Source: Candidatus Micrarchaeota archaeon CG1_02_47_40 (GTDB lineage: Archaea > Micrarchaeota > Micrarchaeia > Anstonellales > CG1-02-47-40). Taken from it: 64,000 nucleotides of DNA. The stretch is from positions 1 to 64,000 of the forward strand of contig MNVE01000003.1 in NCBI GenBank assembly GCA_001871475.1, written 5' to 3'. Of this stretch, positions 17,331 to 26,800 are shown one piece after another. The notes beneath the pieces are model-generated. The model had not been told where the DNA came from. It ran no database searches and saw only the letters and a program-made list of their open reading frames with translations. Every line of letters begins with the position of its first letter. The first letter of the stretch is position 1. The position numbers were made by a program, and so were the translations under genes.

Positions 17331-17359
17331 CCAATCTCTTGGCGAGATTGGGTTTTTTT
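17331..17359 (+). terminator. Hairpin plus T-run after the lipoprotein gene
   Basis: CCAATCTC (17331-17338) pairs with GAGATTGG (17344-17351) around TTGGC, and eight T residues follow. The stem begins two bases after the stop codon of the lipoprotein gene. Archaeal RNA polymerase terminates on T-runs, and the stem would strengthen or process the end. Confidence 0.75.
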
Positions 17360-17409
17360 TATTTATTCAACGGGCTATAACCATTTAAATCATCCTCCAA
17401 AATTCCGAA

Positions 17410-17458
17410 TTTTTACACAACCGCTTTGCTTTTTACACAAAGAGAATTTTCTACACAA
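17410..17458. repeat. Cluster of TTTTTACACAA motifs, right side of the lipoprotein block
   Basis: TTTTTACACAA is found at 17410-17420 and 17430-17440, with a third, weaker copy TTCTACACAA at 17449-17458. Spacing is about 20 bases from copy to copy, roughly two helical turns, as expected for cooperative protein binding. See the matching cluster at 16226-16293. Confidence 0.55.
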
Positions 17459-17478
17459 AGCCACGAGGTGCTAAAGAT

Positions 17479-19530
17479 TTAAGAACCCTCTTCTGAAATG
17501 CCATTAAATTCGTTTATCTTTCCAATTAAACTGTTGTATTCATAGACATAATTGTTATACGCGTAAGTGTCATATGTTTGTGCCATCTTTTCCTTAAGTT
17601 CATCTGTCCTCAAAACCCAATAATCATACTGTTTAATCTCATCGATGTCTTTTTCAATGCTTTCAAGTGTTTTTCCATCCGAAACCGGAATTATTAGGGG
17701 TTTGCTGTGCAATATAATTCCACCATAATATTCATCAGGTATTTTTGTTATGTGGACAGGACCTCGCGATACTTCAACAAAACAGTAATCTGAACCATAT
17801 AACGCATATTGAGCGGGGCATTTTATTCCAACTGCCATATGGTCTTCCTCTTCATACTCAAATAACGCAACACCGTAACCAAGTTCTTTAAGAAGAGCCG
17901 TACCAAGCAAAGATTTATCCATGCAAACTCCTCTATTCAAAAAGAGAGTTTCATACGGATAGTTGGCTTGTGCTGTCAGGTCGTTCATCTTTGTATAATC
18001 GTACGGCATTGATGCAACAAACGATAGTAATGCCCTTGCTTGCTCATCTTCGTCACCTATGTTTGATTTTACATAATCAACTATTGAAATAAGTGTTTCA
18101 TCTTGTATCGGTTCGCTGATAAACATATTCCAATATTCGGTTTCCCAATTGGACGCAAGTTGTCCGTAATACGAATAACTTTTAGGCTGTTCCGCATAGT
18201 AATCATAAATTCCCGTGTATAATATAATCGACAATGGTGAAGTCGGATTGGCACCCCAAGTAAAAGTCCTGTTTATAGGTCCATATTCAAACTTCGAGAT
18301 GCATCTCTCGCCACTGTTTATCAAATCACTCGGACAACCGCACTCAGAAGCTTTCTCTATCAAAGTTCCGCTCAAACAATAGAATGGTTTTTCTAGAGTG
18401 CATTCTCCGTAAATAGTGCCATCTTCGCATCTCTGAATCTTTTTGCAGTCGTTATCGTCTTGCATATAATCATTGGAGCAACCGCACCTTTCCGAATTAG
18501 GCAATAACTGTCCTCCATTATTGCAATAGTAAGGTTTATTCTTTGAGCATTCTCCTGAAAAAGTTCCATCCGTGCAGGTTATGTTCCATATGCAGTCTGT
18601 TCCATTACTACGATAACCCCCTCCACAGCCGCAGACGTTTGGTTTTTTTATCAAATTTCCATCATTGCAGTACCAAGGCTTGTTTGTTGAGCACTCATTA
18701 TGATTAATAATAATATCTTGAATGTCGCCATTTAGTTCATTGATTCGGATATTACAGTTTTTGTAAGAATAAAACGAAGTCCAGAAACCTCCGACGGAAT
18801 CGGCTAATTTCGGTAAAATATCAGAACTATAAAGATAAGTCAAGACACCATACGCAACAGCCAAGAAAATCAGTATCTTAAAAAGCGCCCATAAAGCATT
18901 GGTCGCATGTTCGATCCCTTTTGCTAAATGGTAACAGAAACTGTTAATCTCTTCATAAATCCATCTTGCTGGTTTCATTATCAAAAAATCCAACAATACT
19001 ACCAATGTCCCTCCCAGCCAAAAAAATGGAAAGAGAATCAGTTCCATCACTTTTCTAAACCAATGCTTAATTGTGCCAGTCAGATTGCTTTTCGGTTCTT
19101 CATACTTTTGTTCGTATGGTTTGTATTGAGAGTCTGCATGTTTCTGATGATCATCACGATAATCATCTCTCTTAAAATCCTCTCGCGCAAATTCTTCATA
19201 CGGCTCTCTCTTTCGAGGACGTTCAGCCAGTTTCAGCATATCCAATGCAAGTTTTGCCTGTTCTCTCTCTTCCTCTTTTCTTCGTTCATATTCCTCAACA
19301 TAAGCATAACATGGATGGGTATCCTCCCTCCGCCAATTTTGAAGCTGCTCGTAGCTTGCATGACTTATATTAATCACGCTTGGGGGTGTCGGAGCTAGGT
19401 GCTCTTGACAAAAATAGCCTCTGCAATACGGGCATTGTGTAGTTTGACCTTTATACTTACAGAGATGGTATCCGCACTCTTGGTCTTCGGAAAAGTCACA
19501 TTTCGTTTTCCTGCTTCGACGTCTACCCAC
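17479..19530 (-). CDS. AN1-like zinc finger, membrane, Cys-rich and transglutaminase-like protein
   Basis: This 683-residue protein combines four regions. Residues about 8-45 (CDFSEDQECGYHLCKYKGQ, then CPYCRGYFCQEHLAP) form an AN1-like zinc-binding pattern. A charged helical linker follows, then two or three membrane helices near residues 165-240. Three Cys-rich repeats of about 45 residues follow (pattern DGT-x-x-GEC-x-x-x-KPxYC-x-x-G ... CGC). The C-terminal 200 residues carry a transglutaminase/protease-like core with GVCMDKSLLG (Cys nucleophile) and EEEDHMAVGI (His). The zinc finger would be cytoplasmic and the enzyme outside, or the reverse. A/T-rich composition marks it as part of the accessory island. 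Confidence 0.75.
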   Translation of the reverse strand: MGRRRSRKTKCDFSEDQECGYHLCKYKGQTTQCPYCRGYFCQEHLAPTPPSVINISHASYEQLQNWRREDTHPCYAYVEEYERRKEEEREQAKLALDMLKLAERPRKREPYEEFAREDFKRDDYRDDHQKHADSQYKPYEQKYEEPKSNLTGTIKHWFRKVMELILFPFFWLGGTLVVLLDFLIMKPARWIYEEINSFCYHLAKGIEHATNALWALFKILIFLAVAYGVLTYLYSSDILPKLADSVGGFWTSFYSYKNCNIRINELNGDIQDIIINHNECSTNKPWYCNDGNLIKKPNVCGCGGGYRSNGTDCIWNITCTDGTFSGECSKNKPYYCNNGGQLLPNSERCGCSNDYMQDDNDCKKIQRCEDGTIYGECTLEKPFYCLSGTLIEKASECGCPSDLINSGERCISKFEYGPINRTFTWGANPTSPLSIILYTGIYDYYAEQPKSYSYYGQLASNWETEYWNMFISEPIQDETLISIVDYVKSNIGDEDEQARALLSFVASMPYDYTKMNDLTAQANYPYETLFLNRGVCMDKSLLGTALLKELGYGVALFEYEEEDHMAVGIKCPAQYALYGSDYCFVEVSRGPVHITKIPDEYYGGIILHSKPLIIPVSDGKTLESIEKDIDEIKQYDYWVLRTDELKEKMAQTYDTYAYNNYVYEYNSLIGKINEFNGISEEGS

Positions 19531-19642
19531 AAGATACCTCTATGGACGCAATTCTTTTAAATCGTATTTTGGTCATTATCTTTATCAAAAAAGATAACAC
19601 TACTAAGATTAGTTATCTTTTCGTATAATTTAGAATTACAAC

Positions 19643-20509
19643 CTAAAGCAGGAACTTCCAGCCAATCATCTTATAGCATAATTTTGCCGCCAGGAAAGCG
19701 CTTGCAGTATCCCCAATTACCGGGCACAATTCCACCACATCCGCTCCAATCACATTCTTCCTCTCAAACACCTTCCTCAAAAGACTTGTTGCCTGCTTCC
19801 AGGAAATCCCCCCAGGCTCCGGAGTGCCCACAGCCGGCATTATTGAGGGGTCAAACCCGTCCAAATCAAAAGTAACATACACATTCTCATTTTCAATCCT
19901 CTCAAGCACCTCACTTTCTTCAAATTCGCTCCCAAAAATATATTTTTCAATCCTCTCCTTTTTTATCCATTCCGCCTCCTCGCCGGACATGCTGCGCACT
20001 CCTGCCTGCACAATATTGCCGCATGCTTCACGCGCCCTTCTCATCGCGCACGCATGGCTGTATTTCGTCCCTTCATAAGCATCCCTCAAATCACCATGCG
20101 CATCTATCTGCAAAACAGAAAAATTCTTTTTGAATTTTTTTGCGCAGGCAGAAACCGCCCCTGCGCTGACACTATGCTCCCCTCCGAGCACAAGCGGGAA
20201 TTTTCTTTCCTTCAGCACCTCATCAACAACCTCCCCCACCCGCTCAACCGCTTTTTTGGGGCTTTCCTTTGAGAGCACCAGCTCATCCATGGTATAAACA
20301 GGCGCGGATTCGCAAACATCACATCCAAACTCGGCATCATAAAGCTCCATGTGCCGTGAAGCGTCAATTATCTCCCTGGGACCATGCCTCTGGCCGTCTT
20401 TGTAAAATACCGTTCCGTCATAGGGCGCCTGCACAATGACCGTTTTAGCATTCTTAAGATTATTTTTCATTCCAAGGAAAGTGAAAGGAATGCATTCAAA
20501 TTCTTTCAT
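19643..20509 (-). CDS. speB: Agmatinase-type ureohydrolase
   Basis: The 288-residue product belongs to the arginase/agmatinase family, which cleaves agmatine to putrescine and urea with two Mn2+ ions. The metal ligands are all present: GGEHS, DAHGDLRDAYEG, SHACAMRR and FDLDGFDPS. The C-terminal GTPEPGGISW is also typical. Archaeal members mostly act on agmatine for polyamine synthesis; some act on aminopropyl-agmatine, and this cannot be told apart here. A TATATATAA box just upstream lies between this gene and the divergent 20560 gene. Confidence 0.92.
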   Translation of the reverse strand: MKEFECIPFTFLGMKNNLKNAKTVIVQAPYDGTVFYKDGQRHGPREIIDASRHMELYDAEFGCDVCESAPVYTMDELVLSKESPKKAVERVGEVVDEVLKERKFPLVLGGEHSVSAGAVSACAKKFKKNFSVLQIDAHGDLRDAYEGTKYSHACAMRRAREACGNIVQAGVRSMSGEEAEWIKKERIEKYIFGSEFEESEVLERIENENVYVTFDLDGFDPSIMPAVGTPEPGGISWKQATSLLRKVFERKNVIGADVVELCPVIGDTASAFLAAKLCYKMIGWKFLL

Positions 20510-20559
20510 TTAAACCCCCCATAATATATATAAATGAACGAGGTTTTATAGTTTATGGT

Positions 20560-20910
20560 ATGGGGCAAGACAATTCCAAGCTCAACAAGGACAGCCGGAT
20601 GCTCTCGGCAGTTTCCTACGCTTCGGCTGCTTTTTTCTTTTTCCTCTTCCCGCTTCTGGCGCCGCTTCTTATTTATCTTTTTATAAAAGAGGATAAGTTC
20701 GTGCGCTTCAACGCACTGCAGGCGCTCCTGCTTGCGGTTTCCTTTGCGGTTTTTTTCACCCTGCTTGTAATAACCATATTCGGAATCATCATCGCGGTTC
20801 CGGCGCTGATATTATACTGGATTTACTGCGTGTGGGCTGCCGCGGATGCATATAGGGGAAGGCTTCCAAACACTCCTTTCATTTCGGATTTTGTAAAACT
20901 ATATATTTAA
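20560..20910 (+). CDS. DUF4870/Tic20-like small membrane protein
   Basis: The 116-residue protein has three to four membrane helices. It shows the pattern of the DUF4870/Tic20-like family: SYASAAFFFFLFPLLAPLLIYLF, then KEDKFVRFNALQALLLA and a last helix with AYRGRLPNTPFISDF. The K-x-x-F-x-R-F-x-A-x-Q-A segment is the best conserved part of this family. Function is unknown. It ends exactly where its paralogue on the opposite strand ends. Confidence 0.75.
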   Translation: MGQDNSKLNKDSRMLSAVSYASAAFFFFLFPLLAPLLIYLFIKEDKFVRFNALQALLLAVSFAVFFTLLVITIFGIIIAVPALILYWIYCVWAAADAYRGRLPNTPFISDFVKLYI

Positions 20911-21321
20911 TCAGCAATTTTCAACAGCATACTCTCCTATAAACGGAAATCTCTCCCATTCCCCTCTTTCGGCATGGTAGGCAAGATATGCAAGCACAGC
21001 AAGGAAAAGGACGGCTGCGGGCGGCACGAGCGAAACAGTCACTATCCCAAGCACCAAAACCAAGATTGCCAGAATACCGCCCAGCCAGCATATTACGGAC
21101 TGTATCGCGTGAAAGCGCAAAAAGCGGTCCTCGGGCTTCAGGAGGTAAAAGGAAAGCGCCGCAGCAGGGCCCAGCATATAAGCGAGCGCGGCAAGCAGTC
21201 TCTCCTCCTCATCAACTTCCCTTCTTTCAACTCTGCTCGTATTTTCTCCATAGCGCAAAGCTCCCGCTTCCTTCATTTCCTTGTCTGCTTCCAATTCCTC
21301 AACTACTTTCCCAACTCCCAT
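20911..21321 (-). CDS. DUF4870/Tic20-like membrane protein with acidic N-terminus
   Basis: The 136-residue product repeats the layout of its convergent neighbour: LLAALAYMLGPAAALSFYLL, then KPEDRFLRFHAIQSVICWL, a hydrophobic hairpin, and GEWERFPFIGEY. An extra 40-residue charged N-terminal tail (Glu/Arg-rich) is cytoplasmic in all likelihood. The stop codons of the two paralogues are adjacent, with no spacer. A TATA-like TTTATATA at about 21345-21352 would give a leaderless mRNA starting near this ATG. Confidence 0.7.
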   Translation of the reverse strand: MGVGKVVEELEADKEMKEAGALRYGENTSRVERREVDEEERLLAALAYMLGPAAALSFYLLKPEDRFLRFHAIQSVICWLGGILAILVLVLGIVTVSLVPPAAVLFLAVLAYLAYHAERGEWERFPFIGEYAVENC

Positions 21322-21388
21322 ACAAGGAAAAACTTCGCATAAGATATATAAATAATGTTTGGTTTGTTTGAAGCATTGGGAGGCGCAT

Positions 21389-22579
21389 ATGAAAGTAGCT
21401 ATGCTTGGCTGGGAGTTTCCTCCATTCGTATCAGGGGGATTGGGAGTGCATTGCTTTCACCTAACCCGTTCCCTCTGCAAATTGGGGGTAAAAATAGATT
21501 TTTTCATGCCCGCATCGGGAAAGCACATTCTTCCTTCGCACCCATCCTTAAGAATATTTGAGGTTTCAAAAGTTTCACAAGGACCATACCTCTCCTTTTC
21601 ACAGCAGGCAAAAAACCTCTCGCGCACCTACGGGGAGAACATACTCCCTTCAATAGAAAAATACAATCTCCAATGTCACGAGTTTGCAAAAAATCTGCAT
21701 GCAAAGGAAAAGTACGATTTAATACATGCGCATGACTGGCTGACCGCATCAGCGGCGCGCTCCCTAAAGCAGGAGCTTTCCATTCCGACTGTGCATACAA
21801 TGCATTCAACCGAGTTTGACCGAAACGCAGTGCCCTGGCGTTTCATAGCGGACATTGAGCGGGGGGCAATAGGGAATGCGGACAGGGTCATTACCGTTTC
21901 AAACCGCATGAAGCGCCAGCTTGTGGAGAAATTCAACGCAGAGGAAAAAAAAATACGTGTAATATTTAATGGGGTGGAAAGCGAAGAGTTTGAAAACAAA
22001 GACACTCTCTCAAGAATTTCCCTTCCCCTTCTTCAGAATAAAAAGAAGGTGCTTTTTCTGGGAAGGCTGACCGGGCAGAAGGCGCCTGCGGAATTCCTGC
22101 GGGCTGCAAAGGAAGTGCTCTGCCTGGAGCCAAACACCGCTTTCCTTATAGCCGGCACCGGGGACATGCTCCCCCATCTTCTCAATCTCTCAATAACGCT
22201 GGGGATACAAAAAAGCGTAATCTTCCTCGGCTACCTCTCTGATGAGGATAGGAAAAAAATATACTGCCAATGCGACGTGTATGTGATGCCTTCTGTTTCC
22301 GAGCCTTTCGGCATAACCGCGCTTGAGGCGATGGCAAGCGGCACCCCCACAATCATCTCAACAAATTCCGGAGTCGGGGAGGCGGTGAAAACCGTCCTGC
22401 GCGTGGACTTCTGGGACACGCGCGCAATGGCTGAAAAAATAATCGCGCTCCTTCGCTATCCCCCCCTCTCAAGCACAATGTCCGGCATGTCATATTCCGA
22501 GGCAAGGCAGTTCACGTGGGCAGCGGCTGCGCGGGAAACGTTAAAAGTTTATGATGAGCTTTTAGCTCTTAAGAAGTGA
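21389..22579 (+). CDS. Glycogen/starch-synthase-like glycosyltransferase (GT4/GT5)
   Basis: The product (396 residues from this ATG) has the GT-B fold of glycogen synthases and related transferases. The N-terminus KVAMLGWEFPPFVSGGLGVH is the family's glycine-rich acceptor loop. HAHDWLT, TMHSTEF, the KR-rich VLFLGRLTGQKAP and the donor-binding SEPFGITALEAMASGTP with its Glu pair follow. ATG 21389 is preferred over an ORF opening 30 bases earlier because GGGAGG lies just before it. The next gene, a GH57 hydrolase, follows after a few bases, so the pair probably makes and remodels an alpha-glucan. Confidence 0.9.
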   Translation: MKVAMLGWEFPPFVSGGLGVHCFHLTRSLCKLGVKIDFFMPASGKHILPSHPSLRIFEVSKVSQGPYLSFSQQAKNLSRTYGENILPSIEKYNLQCHEFAKNLHAKEKYDLIHAHDWLTASAARSLKQELSIPTVHTMHSTEFDRNAVPWRFIADIERGAIGNADRVITVSNRMKRQLVEKFNAEEKKIRVIFNGVESEEFENKDTLSRISLPLLQNKKKVLFLGRLTGQKAPAEFLRAAKEVLCLEPNTAFLIAGTGDMLPHLLNLSITLGIQKSVIFLGYLSDEDRKKIYCQCDVYVMPSVSEPFGITALEAMASGTPTIISTNSGVGEAVKTVLRVDFWDTRAMAEKIIALLRYPPLSSTMSGMSYSEARQFTWAAAARETLKVYDELLALKK

Positions 22580-22585
22580 TTTACT

Positions 22586-23785
22586 TTGCAACTCTGCCTT
22601 TATTTCCAGGTGCACCAGCCGATGAGGCTGAAAAAATTCTCCCTTTTCGAGGAGAGCGCGTCCTCTTCCGTTTCAGCATACTTCCACCACGAGCTAAACA
22701 AAAAAATAATGGACAAGGTGGCGGGAAAATGCTACTTGCCGGCAAACAGGATAATGCTTGAACTTCTTGAGAAATACCCTGAATTTCGCGTCAGCTTTTC
22801 CATAACCGGGGTTTTCCTTGAGCAGTGCAAGCGCTTCGCGCCGGAGGTGCTTGAATCCTTCAGGGCGCTTGCAAAAACCGGGAGAGTGGAATTCCTCTCC
22901 GAAACCTATTACCATTCCCTCTCCTCCCTTTTTGCAAACAAGCAGGAATTCATAGAGCAGGTGCAAATGCACACAAGGGCGCTTTCCGAAATCTCCCCCC
23001 CTGCAAAGGTTTTTCGCAACACGGAGGCGCTTTTTTCAAACCAGATAGGCAATTTGCTGGAATCCCTTGGCTATATCGGGGTGATGACAGAGGGAATTGA
23101 GCACGTGCTCGGATGGCGCTCCCCAAACTACGTCTACCGCCCGCGGGGCGCGTCAACGCTTAAAATACTCTTTCGCAATTACAAGCTGTCCGATGACATA
23201 GGATACCGCTTCTCCTCAAAGAGCTGGAATGAATATCCTCTGACTGCCTCCAAGTACGCGCAATGGCTTTCAAGCGCCGAGGGGGAGTGCTGCAACATCT
23301 TCATGGACTATGAAACATTCGGGGAGCACCACTGGGAGGATACGGGCATATTTGAATTCTTGAAAGCGCTGCCGGGCGAAATACTTTCGCACAAGCGCCT
23401 TTCCTTTTCCACTCCAAGCGAGATTGCAAAAACTCTTCCCCCAAGGGATGAGATTGACATACACTCCGAAATCTCCTGGGCAGACAAGGAGAGGGACACT
23501 TCAGCCTGGCTTGGCAATGAGATGCAGAGAAGCTGTTTTTCAATTTTACAGGAGCTTGAAACGCAGGTGAAGCAAACAAAAAATGAGGAACTGCTTCATT
23601 CCTGGAGATTGCTGCAAAATTCCGACCACCTATATTATCTCTCCACAAAATCCCTCTCCGACCAGGACGTGCACAGCTATTTCTCCCCGTATGAAAGCCC
23701 GTTTGAGGCATACATAAATTTCATGAATATTCTGCAGGATTTTCGGGAAAGAGTGAAGCAGGAAAACGAGGTGGGCGCAGAGTGA
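22586..23785 (+). CDS. Glycoside hydrolase family 57 (alpha-amylase/glucanotransferase type)
   Basis: The 399-residue product starts at TTG 22586, because LCLYFQVHQPMRL is the conserved opening of GH57 enzymes and no ATG precedes it; AGTGAT at about 22574-22579 can serve as ribosome site. The nucleophile Glu is in RNTEALF and the acid/base Asp in MDYETFGEHHWED, both in family-typical settings. GH57 members hydrolyse or transfer alpha-1,4-glucans. The absence of a signal peptide places it in the cytoplasm with the preceding glycogen-synthase-like protein. Confidence 0.93.
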   Translation: MQLCLYFQVHQPMRLKKFSLFEESASSSVSAYFHHELNKKIMDKVAGKCYLPANRIMLELLEKYPEFRVSFSITGVFLEQCKRFAPEVLESFRALAKTGRVEFLSETYYHSLSSLFANKQEFIEQVQMHTRALSEISPPAKVFRNTEALFSNQIGNLLESLGYIGVMTEGIEHVLGWRSPNYVYRPRGASTLKILFRNYKLSDDIGYRFSSKSWNEYPLTASKYAQWLSSAEGECCNIFMDYETFGEHHWEDTGIFEFLKALPGEILSHKRLSFSTPSEIAKTLPPRDEIDIHSEISWADKERDTSAWLGNEMQRSCFSILQELETQVKQTKNEELLHSWRLLQNSDHLYYLSTKSLSDQDVHSYFSPYESPFEAYINFMNILQDFRERVKQENEVGAE

Positions 23786-23856
23786 ATGTTTATAAATATT
23801 ACTAAAGTAGCAATAGGCAAGTTGGGTGAGGTTTTCATACTCTTGAGGTGGTTTGA

Positions 23857-26800
23857 ATGAATTGGAAGGGAAAAATTGTTCTGTCTTCTGTTTTTGCGCT
23901 TGTTCTGATGTGCGTTTCATTCGCGCTTCTCTACCCGGTCGCAAACTACACCATGCTCGGAGGGAATTATTACCGCACCTCAAACACCACCGAGATTGGA
24001 CCGTATAATACAATTAATGTAAGCTGGTCAAGGCAGATTTACGATTACTCGAACATATTTGATTTGGAATACAATGTTTCCTCCATGTCATCGCCGATAG
24101 TGGTGAATGGCAGAGTTTATGTTGCGGCACGCAACGGCTCGGTATACTGCATGAATGTAAGCAACGGCTCAATAAACTGGGGCATATCACTAAACAACAA
24201 CATCACCTTCTCAACGCTTGCCTACTCTCCAAACGGGCAGAGTTTCCTTTATCTTGGGACTCGGGATGCAACGAATCCGAGCCTGCTCTACATAAACCCG
24301 GTTAACGGCTCAATCAACTGGTCGGTTTCACTTGCAGGGCAGGTTGATACTTCTCCAATAGTGGTTGATGATTATGTATACATTGCTGCGGGCACTTATG
24401 TATATGCATATAACGCAACGAACGGAAGCCAGCAGTTTTGGGCGACTAATGTAAGCGTAAGCGCTTCCGGAGTTGGCGGTTCTCCAACCGGCGACATGGT
24501 CTACAATGGAACATATCTCTTCGTTCCTCTGTCATCCAGCCACTACTCGCAGGTGGATGCCTTAACCGGTTCAATACGCGGAACAATAGGCACCACCGGA
24601 TTAGTATCAAACAAATCAATGGTCTATGATCCGGATACGCCTGGCAGATTTTATTACGTATCAACCGTTTCATCATCCGCAACCCTATACTCAAAGGCAT
24701 CCGATATTGACGGAACCGTGATTTTCTCAGCTTCAATCGGAACGTCTTCTTCCTCCCCTGCAATCGGATATGTTAACTCCACAAAAGCGATATTCGTAGG
24801 CAACGGAACTGGAATTGGGGCATACAGCGCCTCTTCCGGCACCTTGCTGTGGTTTACAAACGTACTCAACAGCACAACATACACGCCAATAATTGCAAAC
24901 GACCTCCTCTACGTCACTTCCGCAGGAGCGGCAAATGCAGTTGAGTTTGAGAACAGCACAACCGTGAACGGGACACTGCGCCTCTTCAACGCCTCAACCG
25001 GAGTGCTTCTGTGGAATTACCCACTGTTCAACAACCCCGGGATCACAAGACCGGTAGTTGCAAACAGAACACTTCTGCAAATCTCAAACGGAATACTGTA
25101 CGCATTCAGGGACATGATTTACATAGAAAGCCCGCTGGACGGGAACTGGACGAACTCTGCAGACGGGAACGTTACCTTTGTCGTGCGGACAAACATACCG
25201 TACGCAATATGCAACTGCACCATGAAGGCAAATGTTTCAGGAACATGGCAGTTTGTGTCCAGCAACGAGAGCACATTAACAAACAACACTGCATTCCAGA
25301 TAAAGGCAAACTTCTCAAGAGGTGTTGCAGCAAACTTCTCAGGCCCGCTGATAGTTTCAGCTGAATGCTATTATGGTGACGTGCAGGTAAATTCGCTTAA
25401 CCAGACATTCTACTACGTTTCAAGTGCAGGAACCCCCCTGAATGTTTCAATCAACAACGTCGGCGCATTCACCGCCTTCCCTGGCACTTCCAACAACTCC
25501 TGGACAAGCAATCCGAACATCAGCCTCACCTTCAATACAACAACATCCGTCAACCAGACACTTAACTGCTCAATATATATTGACGGGAACATCGCAAACA
25601 CAACTACTCTTGTAACAAGCGCCTATCACACGAACAAGACAGGCACCTTCTCCAACATGAACATACCCGACGGCTATCACAACGTCAGCTACTCGTGCAG
25701 GGACAATGCAGGGCTTGCGACGAAGACGGAGAACCTCTCCTTGATGGTTGATTCCGTTGCGCCTACATTGACGGTAAATTTCGGGCTGGTTGCGTTTAAC
25801 ATGACTCTTCCAAACGGAACGGTGATGCAGAACAATTCCTTCATGGTGAATATGACCGTGAATGACTCTTTGGTGAATACCAACAACCGGCCAGGGCTCC
25901 AGTGCGGGCTTATCTTCAACGGAAGCCTTTGGAACATGACAAGGACCAACGACTCAACAACGCAATACGTGTGCTACTTCAATGTGACTGCCGGCCTTTC
26001 AGAGGCGCCTGCCGTATCGGTCGCGTACAACTGGTCCGTGCGCGTGAACGACACCGCAAACAACACCGCGACTGCGGGCACTTACCAGACAATCGTTGAC
26101 AACACCGTGCCGTCCATAAGCAACGTTTCCCTCTCGCTTATCGGCAATCTTACGGACACCACTGCCGTGAACGGAAGCGGCACGCTCGGCTACCTTGGGC
26201 AGAGGTTCTACGTATACGCAAACGTTTCAGAGCCGAATGCCAACCTCTCTTACTTCAACGTGTCAATAAACAACGGGACGGGAATAACCGCAACCGATAT
26301 CTCAGTAATAACTCTTACGACTCCGACAGTGGTGGTGAATCGCTCTAATATATACAGTCTTTACAGATGGGCATTTACGCCAACTGCCTCCTACATGGGT
26401 GCAATGGCGCAGTCCAACTTCTCAGTGAATCTGACTTTATACGACAAGGCGGGCAACGCAGTATGGACGAACAACTCCGTGAATTTCTCGCTCTCATCCA
26501 CCCCGATAGTCGCCTCAATAATCTCCAACGAAACCTCAAACGGCTCAATCTGCTCCGGCTACCGCGTGACGATTTCTGGAGTAGTGCAGCTTTCAGACGG
26601 AACGGCGCTTGCAAACAGAGTGGCTGAATTGACCGGATTGGTGTATGCAAACATAACAACCAACTCAACCGGAGGATACTCAACCGAGCTCTCATCCGCC
26701 TCAACAGGCACCATAGCTCTTTCCGTGCGCGACACTTCAGTCACAAACTCCACCTCAATTACGGTAACCACCTGCACCTCAACATCAAGCGGCACCACGA

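Noticed and set aside
16226-17458. CRISPR-like array, because of repeated TTTTTACACAA words
   Set aside because: The words are only about eleven bases, spacing is irregular and a gene lies between the clusters; no cas genes are in the window.
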